From assembly GCF_014839805.1 (NCBI RefSeq), contig NC_051120.1, positions 7,874,001 through 7,938,000 on the forward strand: DNA of 64,000 bases, written 5' to 3'. This stretch comes from Manduca sexta. Taxonomy: Eukaryota > Arthropoda > Insecta > Lepidoptera > Sphingidae. Each line of letters starts with the position of its first letter. Position 1 is the first letter of the stretch. Made by a program: the position numbers and the translations under genes. The notes below the pieces were generated by a model. The model saw only the letters and a list, made by a program, of their open reading frames with translations. It searched no databases and was not told the origin of the DNA. Positions 1 through 10,989 of the stretch are shown here, in pieces.

Positions 1-546
1 TTACCTTTGAAATCTTTGTGAATAACTCAAATACACAGGTTTTTTAACATTATTTTTCTTCAATGACCATATTATACGTTAGGTCCTTCGAAAAGTCTGA
101 TCTATTTATTGAGAAGTTGGAAACCAACCAGCTACCTCCATATTATTAATCCTTGCCACAAACTACAAATTTTATGGATTTCTTTTAAAATTCATCGCTT
201 GGTCTTATGGTGTGAATGAACCGTGGCGATGTCTAATACATAATTAATTAAAAGAACCATATCAGTACTCATGAGGTTATATCACAACTGCCGCTTAATT
301 TTTTTATTAATATGTCATAACTTCACGCCTACTCTCTAATGGGCTAGGCAGGATTTCTTTGCTAATGGTACCAATTTTAATTTTATAGTGAAGGCGTAAG
401 TAGCTGTGTTACCTATGTAGGATGTAGGTCAGAGCTATAAGTTTCGGAGAATAAGTTTGCGTATAACTAAAACCAACTTACGAAGTTGTTTGGTAATAGG
501 TACAATTTGCGCAATATACGAAAATGATGTATGGATGAATAAATCC
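1..546. other. AT-rich intergenic DNA, nothing recognised
   Basis: I see no repeat family, tRNA or credible coding frame here. Confidence 0.5.
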
Positions 547-915
547 CTCCTAGCCGAATTTCGCCCGCGGCGACCAATCTAAACGGAGATCTGCTAGGTA
601 TGAAGGAGATATTATAGTGCCCAAATGCGCGATACACAGGTGCACTCTCTGTTCCTTTACTCTCATAGTTCGATGAGACGGCATTCCGACATGTCTGGAG
701 AGAGATCAAGCGCAGGACCAACAGCTTTACGTACTTTCCGGGGCACGGGGGTATCACACTGCCTACTTACTGACTCCGAGCTTCGACTGAGTCATTTTTA
801 AGATGGAAAAACCCAGTCACATTTATTTTTGGCCCAACCCGGGATTTAAATCCATGATCTCAGCGCCGTAGTCAAACTTATACCTTGTATTATTAGAACT
901 ACGCCAGCGAGGCAG
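547..915 (-). repeat. SINE family D, near full length
   Basis: On the minus strand the element starts with a tRNA-like head (ctgcctcgctggcgtagtt, A-box-like; ggatttaaatcc, B-box-like). It continues with 'gtgactgggtttttccatc' and ends at 'cgaaattcggctaggag'. The body matches the copies at 1.7 and 36.8 kb. This is the most complete D copy in the window. It has point decay but no large deletion. The plus-side boundary at ctcctagccg is shared with the other copies. Confidence 0.75.
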
Positions 916-961
916 TATAAAATTATAAATATTAAACAAATTAACTATTAGAAAATGTACA

Positions 962-1321
962 TTCATACTTTGTTATTTTGAATATAATGCAATTATTATT
1001 GGCGGTAGGTCTTTCATATGTGAGAGTCCGCCTGTGTTGGTAACATCGCAATGTCTATTTCTGCTGTCAAGCAGCAGTGTAGTCACTGTTGTGTTCCGAT
1101 TTAAAGAATAGTTTTAACATCTCATGTGTCACAATGCCGAGCGCAATAGAATACCAAACAATACTTTGTAATTCAAGGTGTTGGATGGTGTTTCTACTGT
1201 TTATGGGCGGTCGTATCGCTCACCATCAGGCGAACGGCAAGCTCGTCTCCTCATTCAAAGCAATAAAAAAAATACAACAGAAAAAGAACCTTCATACTTT
1301 GTTATTTGTAATATAATACAA
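962..1321 (+). repeat. Family A retroposon with long target-site duplication
   Basis: The body (about 1001-1272) runs from 'ggtaggtctttcatatgtgag' to 'caataaaaaaaa' and matches ten other copies in the window. It lacks the central 'tgtagccagtgtaactactgg' segment. The flanks 962-992 and 1291-1321 match at 28 of 31 positions, which I read as a target-site duplication. The A-rich tail and duplication point to target-primed retroposition. Whether A is a SINE or the 3' end of a LINE is not decided by the sequence. Confidence 0.7.
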
Positions 1322-1658
1322 CTGCACTAAAGAAACTATGAAACTGATATCGGGACATATATTAACTGTTTTTGGCCCAGTTTCACCTACTTCGTACATT
1401 TCTTCATCCCTCCATAATACTTTCACCATTTTTAATTTAGCTAAAATCATTAATATTCGCAACGCACAAAAACGCAACGGCCCGGAATCTCGTGGGACAT
1501 TGATTACGCTGTGTAATTTTAAGTTATAGGATTTGGCGGGATGAGATAATAATGTAATCTAAATTGTAATTTAAACTTTGCCTTTGCCTGTAGGCAGTGG
1601 TTTAGAATTATCAGATCTATATTGAATGACAGTATTTGTTAATTAATGGAATTAATTT
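1322..1658. other. AT-rich spacer, nothing recognised
   Basis: Overlapping short frames lie on both strands, with no sign of selection. Confidence 0.5.
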
Positions 1659-1903
1659 CTCCTAGCCGAATTTCGACCATGGCGGCCAATATCAATGGAG
1701 ATTACCCAAGTACGCAGGAAATATTATAGTGCACAAGTGTGTGCGCAATACAGAGGTGCACTGTCCGTTCCTACACTCTCACAGGTGAGACGGCCATTCG
1801 ACATGACTGGAGCGAGATCAGACGCAGAACCAACGGTTTTACGTGCTAAGGCAAGGAGGTATCACACTGCCAACTTTCTGACTCAGAGCTGAGACTAAGT
1901 AAT
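1659..1903 (-). repeat. SINE family D, truncated at its tRNA-like head
   Basis: Shares the 'ctcctagccgaatttcg' boundary, the 'tattatagtgcacaagtgtg' core and the 'tatcacactgccaac' segment with the D copy at 547. It stops before the tRNA-like head, so it is 5'-truncated in the element's own direction. Confidence 0.7.
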
Positions 1904-2349
1904 ACATGCGAAATACCTGATTACGAATTACCTTTTTTAAAATAAAATAAGCCTTAAAAATAATATAGATAGAATCAGAAAATTAATTTTAAACATTCAT
2001 GTAAACATAAGAAATCATAATGAATTATTTATTGTAAAAAATCAAACTCACTTAACTTAGGCAGTGGAATATTCAGATAATTTCAAGAGTGCGTTAGGAA
2101 AGTTTTCCGTAGACGCATGTGACAGTTCTCGTGACAGACTCTTTTCTAAATTATGATTGATAACGGTGTTAAGAGAAATACCTTTTTATACTATACATTT
2201 CCCTTAAGACAATGGTTGCCAAAGTATTTCCACCCTACTGCTTAACAAAGAAATGCGTGCCAGGAAGGAAAATTCAATCCAAGAAAGAGGAAGCCAGTTT
2301 ACCAAGTTTCTTAACTTTTTTACAAGCACAGCAAAATGACCTAACTGAA
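1904..2349. other. AT-rich spacer, nothing recognised
   Basis: No repeat or gene identified. Confidence 0.5.
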
Positions 2350-2556
2350 CATGATGTTAAGTGAAGTGGGGTCCAATAAATTGTCGACTGACGAGGGATG
2401 ATTACCACAGTCGACACAATTATGCCGGCATTTTGGAACTGGATATACACAGCTGATCCCGGATCGCGACACGCTTACATGGGCCACGATGGCGGTTTAA
2501 CCTTGTGTACGGTGGTCGCTATCCAGGCGGATATAAAATTTATCCTACCACTAGCA
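2350..2556 (-). repeat. Family B retroposon copy
   Basis: Contains the family signature: a gtcgactgacgagngatgatt...gtcgac imperfect palindrome, then 'acaattatgccgg', 'gatatacacag', 'cttgtgtacggtggtcgctatcc' and 'ggatataaaattta'. The sense direction is minus, because copies in that direction end in an A-rich tail after 'cacgtataaa'. The tail is missing here. Confidence 0.7.
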
Positions 2557-3399
2557 AAATAGGAGTAGTAGCATTAAGGTGCATAAAATGAAAACTTTTT
2601 ATTGATATTAATTTTGTTCGAAACTTGCACTATTTTGTTACATCTACAGTTCGAATATCGTATTATTTTTTAAGCAGAAAAGTATTTGATTTAATTTAGC
2701 AAAGCAATGTTAAAATGAACCTGTATAGTCGACTTTTGTCTTGACAATGACGTAGCGAGATTTTTATTTCAAGGAAAACACTTATACGCCTTGACTTTAT
2801 CAAATAAAGTTACATGAAAATCTTGCGCAGTGTGCACTGTCATCAATATAAATACCTCCAAACTTGTTAATATTTCATAAACAAACTAAGAAAATGTACA
2901 GGAAAAACGTGGTGAGAGAACTTTGAGTTTTCCTGTTTACATCGTGGTAAAGAAAAACTTTTCAATAATCAACTCTTTGTGTTACGTAATAGAAGATATA
3001 TATTTGTTTTATTTTGTTAATTCTAGTGATACTGAGTGTTTGCTTTTCTAATAGATAGTAATTGTTTTCTTAGAATTTTGGAAGAGTGCTATATATGGGC
3101 AAAGACAAAATAATATGAAGCAAATAAAAGTTAGCTTTCGACTTTAATATAAAATTGTGTTTTTATAACACAATTACAGTCAATGTCAATGATTACAACT
3201 TAAACCTACGGCACTTATTTAGGCGACGAGGAAATCCCAATGCCCTTAAATCCTAACAGCATATACATGCCTAGACAACACTTCATATATTTTTATCAAC
3301 GTAAGTTTTCGCTTAAATATTAAAATCACTGCAGCGGAGTAACATATCCTCACAGTATTGTAATATTAAATCTTATCAGGCACACTTTTGGTCTATTTG
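2557..3399. other. AT-rich spacer, nothing recognised
   Basis: Homopolymer runs and short frames only. Confidence 0.5.
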
Positions 3400-3519
3400 A
3401 GCTTGGTAGACAATAGCTTGGTTGCGCCTCTGGCATTGCAAAGTCCATGGACGGATGCTGCTTATCATCAGGCAGACCGCTTGTTCGTTTGTCTATTAAG
3501 GCAATAAAAAAAAAAAAAA
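3400..3519 (+). repeat. Non-LTR-like 3' tail with poly-A
   Basis: Reads 'aagtccatggacggatgctg', then 'atcatcaggcagaccgc', 'tcgtttgtctatta' and 'aataaaaaaaaaaaa'. Lepidopteran non-LTR elements often end in a similar 'accatcaggtgac..gctcgtttgcc...' tail (recalled, not searched). It differs from family A in detail but has the same plan. Confidence 0.5.
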
Positions 3520-3652
3520 CAATTTACGAACCCAATTTAGGTTTTGTTAAATCAATCTTAATTATACTGAAAATTGAATATAGGTCTACACCAAAGTCGT
3601 ATAAAATGCCACGTGACCAACAACTCAATGCATTATCTATAAATATTATAAA

Positions 3653-3828
3653 ACAAAGTTCCCTTTTCTGTCTGTCTGTACCTATGTTATCGATTTTCTC
3701 AAAATCCACTGAACGGATTTTCATGAAATTTGATACGAAGATGGTTTACGTCCTTGGAAAGGTCCTTATCCCGGGAAAATATATAGCGGGAATTTTATCC
3801 CGGAAAACCTTCACGCAGCGAAACAGCG
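3653..3828 (-). repeat. Family G repeat fragment
   Basis: On the minus strand it runs from the eroded 'gctgtttcgctgcgtga' head through 'cgggataaaat', 'ttcccgggataagg' and 'aaatttcatgaaaatccgttcagtggattttga' (in pieces) to an acagacagac-like tail. It matches G copies at 41.5 and 53.8 kb in the same orientation. Confidence 0.65.
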
Positions 3829-3915
3829 AGAAACTCTCTAACACTAGCTTCTAAACGCAATCTATATCCAATACTATCAAGTATCTTCAATTCACAATTT
3901 AATGCAAACGTACCT

Positions 3916-4093
3916 GGGCCCTTATTCTGTATGATAGTGTAAACGCGTAACGCGGCCGTGTCATGTTATCTTCGAGTAATGTGTGTGGAATGGTATTCTA
4001 TAAGCCAAATTTCTATAGTCCTAAATATGATGCGTTGTGTTACGTGCTTGTTACGCACTGTCACAATAACGTGCAGGATAGATAATAAGGCCC
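3916..4093. mobile_element. MITE family I, copy 1 (178 bp)
   Basis: The termini are inverted: 'GGGCCCTTATTCTGTATG' at the left and the complement of 'GGGCCTTATTATCTATC' at the right. It is flanked by CT on both sides, consistent with a 2-bp target duplication. It has the same length and sequence nearly throughout as the copy at 42505-42682. It has no coding capacity, so transposition would need a transposase from elsewhere. The superfamily is not identified. Confidence 0.75.
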
Positions 4094-4350
4094 CTGACTA
4101 TGTCTCAAGACAATTGCACCTTAAACAATTAAACGATCTTATCTTGGCATCGGTTGGACAATATACCGGCGGTCAACATCTGCCACAGACGGAAATAGCG
4201 TCGCATCCGGATGCGGCCCTCCGACACTCCCCTGGAACATGTCAATACTTCAATGTTTAATATGGGAACTTAATTACTTTGGTTTAGTTGTGATGCAGTG
4301 GAGATGAGAATGCTTTTGAAGGCAACTAGGACGTATATAGGCTGGGTGTG

Positions 4351-4597
4351 ACTCGATAGTTCCCAAGAACAATATCTCATCTGCAAATGCTCTAGTTGCA
4401 GTATGAAGGTTTTAAGTTGAGTGATATAAATATTATCAGTTACTCAGTTCAAAACTGTTGATTGTTATCAAAAAATAATTTTATTTCTATTTTGAGGTAA
4501 GTTATTGATATTTATATTTTCACTTGACTTAAAACCATCATACTGTAGTTAGAGCATTTTTCAGATGAGATTTTGTTCTTGGGTACCTTCGAACTAT
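4351..4597. mobile_element. Fold-back (snap-back) element
   Basis: The left arm, about 4351-4440, is largely the reverse complement of the right arm, about 4501-4597. Examples are 'cccaagaacaatatctcatctg' split over the arm against 'cagatgagattttgttcttggg', and 'ggttttaagttgagtg' against 'cacttgacttaaaacc'. A loop of about 60 bases lies between. This is the structure of a MITE or an inverted duplication. No target duplication is clear. Confidence 0.6.
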
Positions 4598-4680
4598 ATA
4601 AAAGAGTCTCTGATTTGTCGTTCCTTTGTGATACTTTTATGTTGCAGAAACGGACATGACCCAAAGCCCCAGTTGTTTAT

Positions 4681-4965
4681 TTCTTATTATTGCTTTGAAT
4701 GACGAGATGAGCTTTCCGTTCGCCTAATGGTAAGCGATACGACCGCCCATAAACAATAGAAACACCATCCAACACCTTGAATCACAAAATATTCCACTGT
4801 GCTTGACATCTTGAAACATAGAATGTTAGTCTTATTATGTTTAGTAATTACACTGGTGACAATGTTCTTTAAACTTCAGAATACACACTGCTGCTTGGCG
4901 GCAGAAGTACACATTGTGATGGTACCTACCCAGGCGGACTTCATATATGAGAGACCTACTAACAG
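4681..4965 (-). repeat. Family A retroposon copy
   Basis: Minus-strand copy from 'taggtctctcatatatgaag' to 'cattcaaagcaataataag'. It carries the 'ccgcctgggtaggtacc' and 'tgttggatggtgtttct' signatures. The poly-A tail is eroded. Confidence 0.7.
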
Positions 4966-5734
4966 TACGACTATCGTCACCAAGTGTGCCGATTATCATT
5001 AGTCGTGAGACGAACGCGTAAATCACGTGCTAATCTATCAACCAATCACAATGAAGCGAAACTAACTCTCGTGTCGTGTATTAAACCCTTTATAACTTAA
5101 CAACTACCTTCTCCGAGGAACTCAACGAAGAACTAGAGTTAAAAACTGACACAAAATGTCGCCTAACTGAGATTCTAACTTAGATTCTCCTCATTCACAG
5201 CCCATATGCGTTGCTACGAAACCAAAGAGACGACTGATTGATTAACAAGTATCTGATATTATTTATATATTAGTTAGCTCCTGTTTCACATGTTTCAAGT
5301 AAACTTTATTTACTAATTATCGTATCTAATGTAGATATTATTTATTTGGGAGCGTGTATTATTAGAGTATCACTTTTGTATTTGATCGGCTTATACATGT
5401 GACGAATAGCTTTTACTCGGCAGGCCATTAAAATATTTAAACAGGTCCTTAAGTAATTATAATCCAACCACCTCATCTAGAATTAAAACTAAAACCTCAC
5501 ACATAATACAAAGATACCTAATGTGAAAGAGTCTCCGCAAACAAAATATTAATCAAGTCATAACGCGTCTGCTGCCGCAAATGATTACTTTATGGCCTAC
5601 TTAGATAATAAATATAAAAACACCTGGCCATTTGGCGGTGACGATCTTCCAGTTTTTGCCAAATTAGTTTTGGGTACAGTGTGACTTGTAGCGAAAATGT
5701 TTTGTTTTAGGAAATGCGAAGTTACTACGCAATG
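4966..5734. other. Spacer, nothing recognised
   Basis: No family match. It ends at a telomere-like tract. Confidence 0.5.
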
Positions 5735-5759
5735 GGTTAGGTTAGGTTAGGTTAGGTTA
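5735..5759. repeat. Interstitial (GGTTA)5, telomere-like
   Basis: Five perfect GGTTA units, the same repeat as TTAGG, which is the usual insect telomere repeat. At 25 bases it is an internal tract and not a chromosome end. Confidence 0.8.
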
Positions 5760-5844
5760 TATTTTTTAATAAGCGGCCAGGTAGGAACGGCAATGTGGGT
5801 GGCCGCCTTTCTTCCCGTTAAATTACAAGAGTTTTTTTAATCTA

Positions 5845-5960
5845 TCTAAACATATTTTAAAACAAACTCCCCAAAAGCTGTCTGTATGTGATCGTTTTGC
5901 TCAAAATCTACTTAAAGGATTTTTGTACGGTTTTTACTAAAAGATAGTGCAATTCCTCAA
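5845..5960 (-). repeat. Family G fragment
   Basis: Contains 'ccccaaaagctgtctgtatg', 'gctcaaaatctactt' and 'aggatttttgtacgg', close to the G copy at 53738. Only the element's 3' part is present. Confidence 0.5.
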
Positions 5961-6437
5961 GTAGATTTAGTTTAAAAGTACATGACGGTTTTATGTAAAT
6001 TTACTGAAATATAACGATTACTGTTGAAGAGGTCGCAAGGTTGTGTTGTGGTTTAAAACTTTTTAACACACTAATTTACACGCGGGCATAGCTAATATTA
6101 CATATTTGAAATGACAAGGAAATAATCACCGTAAAATAATTTAGTGTTTGTAAGCAATTACTATTAGACCGGTTACCTAAATATATAACATCACAGTATG
6201 CCTTCAAGATAATTGACAGCTGATTCTCAAAAAATCTATTTCCACCCCACCCATTTGTGATGTAATAACAAACTGTATCAAGTAGATGTCATTATCGTTT
6301 TTGTCGCAAACTTAACTCCACCCTCTGCGAGCACTACTGTTACAATAAAAAGTGTCACAACCAGCGGTTTGTTGCCACTAACCGCCGATTGGTGTGGCGT
6401 ATGCGGTGAGGAGATGGCGGGTTTTATAACATAACTA
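5961..6437. other. Spacer, nothing recognised
   Basis: No feature I can support. Confidence 0.5.
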
Positions 6438-6599
6438 TGTTTTGCTCGTGACTTTGTCCGCGTGAAAGTTTTCGGGAATAAAGTTGCTTAATATTTTCCT
6501 GGGATAGAAAGTAGCCTATGTCCTTCTCAGAGTTTTGAAATATCTCCATACTAAATTACACCCATACCCTTTGAGTAGTTTTTGTATTTATCGCATTCA

Positions 6600-6600
<1 letters not shown>
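6438..6600 (+). repeat. Family G copy leading into a satellite
   Basis: Starts 'ttttgctcgtgactttgtccgcgtgaaag', continues through 'gggatagaaagtagcctatgtcct' and 'atctccatactaaatt', and reaches 'gagtagtttttgtattta'. Other G copies then carry a CAGA-type tail. Here that position holds 'cagaaagagaaagag', the first units of the adjoining satellite. Confidence 0.65.
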
Positions 6601-7140
<540 letters not shown>

Positions 7141-7676
7141 GTTATTTTGACCGTGTGGAATAAGATATGACTGGTTCATGCACGAAATTATTTAAAGCAA
7201 CCATATTTAACCAGAGGAGTATGAAAAATTACATTTTTTTTTATTTTATTGCATTTTAAACTTATGTCACAATTATATATGAAAAAATAAATACATTATT
7301 GTAAGCCCTAAGTAGGTATGACACAATGATTGCATAAAAAACATCAGTCACAGTCTGCAAATTTGTCAATTATGATTTTAAAATAAGATAATACATGTAA
7401 ATTTCGGTAATTACACAATATGTATAATGTTGATTGTTATGTATAATGTTGATTGTATTGTAACTACGCCACTAAAGCAGTGGTATCTCGTGCTTTATCG
7501 GTAATAAAATCTAAAACCACTTATAACTTGGATCGCTAAGTAAACAATGACCCGTGAAACAGAAGAAATCTCTCTGCAGATGATATTCCAGAATGAGCTC
7601 ATGCTATACAATATTGAAAGATTCCATTTATGCTTGTTTTAATATTGATTGGAATGGATAGTCCACTATCATGAGA
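7141..7676. other. AT-rich spacer
   Basis: The segment near 7200-7235 ('ataaccag'-like, then 'aggagtatgaaaaatta') resembles part of the long G copies at 46.1 and 58.8 kb, so it may be a G remnant. Nothing else recognised. Confidence 0.4.
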
Positions 7677-8040
7677 CTGCCTCGTTGGCGTAGTTGTTAT
7701 GCGTACGCGGTACGATTACAGCTGCTGCGCTGAGGTCTTGGATTTGAATACTGGGTTGGGCTAAAAATAATTGGTTGGGTTGTTCTTGTTATAAATGGGG
7801 GTATCCAACACTCAATTCAAACCAGTAATTCTTGAGAGTGGCGCGTTCATACATAGAAACTCTTCAACTTTGTATAATAGAATAAATTTCGAAATACTAT
7901 TGATACTATTTTAAGATATTTATTTTTTATCGTAACAGCTCAGAGTCTTAACTTGTACCCGATGTGGCGATGGGCTAGCCCCCTATCAAAAGTAAAAAGT
8001 AGCACTAGTTACACGTCTGCCTACCCCTTCGGTATTATAA
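7677..8040 (+). repeat. SINE family C copy, split by an insertion
   Basis: The head, 7677-7780, reads 'gcctcgttggcgtagtt' (A-box-like) and 'ggatttgaatactggg' (B-box-like). The 3' part, about 7938-8040, reads 'agctcagagtc', 'cccgatgtggcgatgggctagccccctatc' (in pieces) and 'ctaccccttcgg'. About 155 bases between them are foreign to the family. Confidence 0.6.
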
Positions 8041-8132
8041 TCTATTTACATATATCAGTGGCCAAGAACTTGATAATCTACAGAGATCCAGAGATAATAT
8101 CATAGCTATTTTAACGTTTGACAACCCTACAT

Positions 8133-8212
8133 CATCATCATCATCAGCCGCATGACGTCCACTGCTGAACATGAGGCTCCCCCAAAGATTTCCAGATCGA
8201 CCTATTCGACAA
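8133..8212 (-). pseudogene. RTE-type LINE ORF C-terminal end, 3' fragment
   Basis: On the minus strand one frame reads NRSIWKSLGEPHVQQWTSCG followed by a stop and a TGATGA-type tail. This fits the C-terminal end of RTE-clade LINE proteins as I remember it (...NRxLWRSLGEAYVQQWTxxG). The short tandem trinucleotide tail is also typical of RTE 3' ends. It abuts a second, similar fragment. Confidence 0.7.
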
Positions 8213-8215
8213 CCC

Positions 8216-8330
8216 TTTGTCATCAGCCCGTTGCATCCACTGCTGGACATAGACCTTCCAAGATGCGCCACAAAACCCGGTCAGCTGCCTTATACATCAG
8301 TCACTGCCGGCCCTTGTGTAAGTCCCCGCC
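8216..8330 (-). pseudogene. Second RTE-type LINE 3' fragment, in tandem
   Basis: On the minus strand the frame reads KAADRVLWRILEG, then needs a frameshift to continue as a CPAVD/VQQWT-like end before the stop. It lies directly upstream of the fragment at 8133 in the same orientation, giving two RTE tails in a row. Confidence 0.6.
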
Positions 8331-8395
8331 ATCTGAACAACCATACAAGCTCTAATTATTTTTTAATAAGCAAAGTCCTTCAGACAAAAATCGTT

Positions 8396-8435
8396 ACGGA
8401 TACCGATCCGCTACTTTTAGCGGATCGGTATCCGT
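8396..8435. other. Perfect hairpin, 17-bp arms, 6-base loop
   Basis: ACGGATACCGATCCGCT (8396-8412) and its exact reverse complement (8419-8435) flank 'actttt'. There is no mismatch and no U-run straight after it. No family match in the window. Confidence 0.9.
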
Positions 8436-8445
8436 ATTCGTATCG

Positions 8446-8471
8446 TTTATTTATAGCTTACTATAAATAAA
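8446..8471. other. Second hairpin, 11-bp arms, 4-base loop
   Basis: tttatttatag and ctataaataaa flank 'ctta'. It lies 10 bases after the hairpin at 8396. Confidence 0.8.
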
Positions 8472-9638
8472 TAACCCGGTTGTGTAAAAGGTTATCTTAA
8501 TTGGTAACATACAATCCGACAACTGTTCCTGCCAGCCCGACCTGGCTTCTTTGTTTACTCTTTAGACTTTCATATATTTTATTTCCAATATAAATTGTCT
8601 TTAGTTTATATAAGCGACTTTATCTAAGTAATAATTAAATATTCTTAAGTACCTTGACTTATAAGTGCAACTATGTTCGCCTACGTGATGAATAAAACGT
8701 TTTGTTTTATTTGTTAAACATGTGTCCGTTTGTGAGAACACTGCGTGTTATTTTTAAATCAATTTGTGCCTACAGCTGTCTGGACCTTGATCTATCTCGG
8801 CCCGTTATACATCACCCCATAAAAAAAATATTTTGCGATACGTTGTTCGCGATTTCCATTTATTTCATTAATTGTATAAACAAATAATCTATGATATTAT
8901 TATATTAGGAGTTAGTACTGATTTATAATTTGTTGCTTTCTTGGTTTAATGATAGCGTACATGGTCTTTTGATGCCCTGACTTTAAGTCTGTTTTTCTTA
9001 TAATATGTCAGGCCGAAAGCCGGTTATAACTAAACAAATTCTATCTGACGTCTTAATGTAGTGTTAGTCATCCAGTTGAGCGTTTTTTGAGCCTTTCCTC
9101 TCAGGTTGCTTGACTTTTTAACGGTGGAGCGCACCATTTACACGCACTGCCTCAGGTTCTCTTTTAAGACGGGACAGTCTTTATCCACGTCCAATTTTGG
9201 AGGCATAGCTGACTTAATGAACCGAAGCCGCTCCTGCCTCCTCCAGTTCCTCTTCCGCTTTCTAGCGTACCTCCTCCCTCTTCAATTACATTATATTATA
9301 CATTATATTACATGCATATAATCAATGAATAACTCACCTCCCTTCCTCGCAGTAGGGTAAAACAACACAAGCATAATTACCGAAACCTCAAAGTGCATCT
9401 AAGACCGAATTGTACAATGCACAAACAGACCGAAACACTGCGGCGTGTACATAATGCTGGTACGACGGCGCTGGCCGCAAGTGCAACCGATCTGCAAACT
9501 AGGTTATATTCATTGTGTTATGGGAAACCTTGTTAAACTTTAATTGAAGTATGTTCGTATAATATTTTTTGAATATATGAACATATCGCTTTAACGAAGA
9601 AGATAAGTTTCATGAAGAAACCGACCTAAGAATTTACC
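8472..9638. other. Spacer, nothing recognised
   Basis: The frames here carry no family motif and their codon content is unremarkable. Confidence 0.5.
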
Positions 9639-9768
9639 AATTTCGAAGACATATTCTGCCAATTCGCACTAGGCAAGCGTGGTGGATTAAGCCCTAAACC
9701 TTTCAGTAGTAGAGAAGAACAATGCTTAGCAATGGGCAGTATAGGATACATGGTTGGTATTATTGAAG
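9639..9768 (+). repeat. SINE family E, 3' half
   Basis: Shows 'tttcgaagacatattctgcca', 'cgcactaggcaagcgtgg', 'tttcagtagtagagaag' and 'agcaatgggcagtatagga', matching the 3' half of the E copies at 56.1 kb (same strand) and 32.0 kb (opposite strand). Confidence 0.65.
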
Positions 9769-10700
9769 GCGGTTTATTTTTTTTCTTAAAAAGTTTTATA
9801 TTTATAACCATCGGGCGCATGTCGGTGGCTTACTGATACTTACTATTACAGCCATCCGTTACAAGCACACCTTTCCTCACCCTGCGGCCCCGCACACGCC
9901 CCGCTCGCTCCATGCGGCTGCGTGGGCGGTGCGCTTGATCCATTAATTCCGCGTGACTTTTTAAATCTTATTATTATTTTTATATTTCTTATGTGATCAG
10001 AATACTAAATCTAATTTGGGTTTTTTGGCTTTATGGTATACAATTTATAAAAGCGTATACTAAAAATTAATTTGTATATGCTTTTATAATGACGTTAACC
10101 AAGCAATAAAATGGCTTTCTAACTAAATGGGTAGTATTAGCTATTCAATGCTTATTTACGAGTAATTTTACCACTTAAAATGTTTAAAACGACCCGCGAT
10201 AAGCCGTAATCCTATTAAAAACTTCATAACCGTATTTACCAATCTTATAAATATACTCAAAAAGGCTTTGACCAATTTAAACGAAACAATTGTTTTCGAA
10301 AGACGATAAAACTAAGCGGAGCTTTACTGAATTTTAATTTCGACAATCTTACGATCTTATAAGAAGATTAAAGAAGAAGAAAGGACTCCCTACTAATTAA
10401 AAAGTCAAATTAAAATATACAGAAAAAAACAGTACGGTACTGAAGCACTTTATAAGGATATTATTTTGATTATAATTTACAAACGATTAGGTGGCTTTTT
10501 GTTTTAAATAACAACGTTACCATTGATACTAATATCTGCTAATTTGATCTGAAAATATATTTTTTTTTTGTCACAGCGGATAACAATGATTTTAGTGTTA
10601 TTGTATGTGCAGATCAGACAGGAATGATAAAGGATACTTGCAAGGTTTTCAAGTAATAAAATTTATCGAGTTAAATATAAAATGAAATTATATTATCAGT
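9769..10700. other. Spacer
   Basis: A small GC-rich patch at 9860-9950 interrupts AT-rich DNA. No gene recognised. Confidence 0.5.
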
Positions 10701-10989
10701 TCTGTATTATATAACGTCCCACGGCTGGGCACAGGCCTCCTATACTACTGAGATTAGGCCTTACTTCACCACGTTGGCCTAGTGCGGATTGGCAGAATTC
10801 ACATACCCACAAAATTCGAATAGAGAACTCAGGTATGCAGGTCACCTCACGATGTTTTTCTTCACCTTTAGGCAAGCAAGGATTCATAAAGAATACTTAT
10901 ATAACTTTAGAAAAATCAAAAACACGCCTTTGATTTTGAACCTGCGGTCTTTCCTCTTGGCAGTCCACTCCCAACTAGGCTATCGCTGC
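10701..10989 (-). repeat. SINE family E, near full length
   Basis: The minus strand starts with the tRNA-like head 'gcagcgatagcctagttggg' (A-box-like TAGCCTAGTTGG) and a B-box-like 'aggttcaaaatc'. It passes through 'gtgaggtgacctgcatacctga' and 'ccaatccgcactaggccaac' (in pieces) and ends at 'gtgggacgttatataatacag'. Several small deletions relative to the copy at 32011. Confidence 0.75.

Noticed and set aside
3447..3854. A 135-codon plus-strand frame
   Set aside because: It begins in a retroposon tail, translates its poly-A as Lys residues, and ends in antisense G-element sequence.
5735..5759. Chromosome end
   Set aside because: The tract has five units and is flanked by kilobases of ordinary sequence on both sides.
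7676..7765. A tRNA gene, from its A-box-like and B-box-like sequences
   Set aside because: There is no acceptor or anticodon stem. The sequence continues as the body of SINE C, as do the similar heads at 14.7, 37.7, 50.0 and 55.3 kb.
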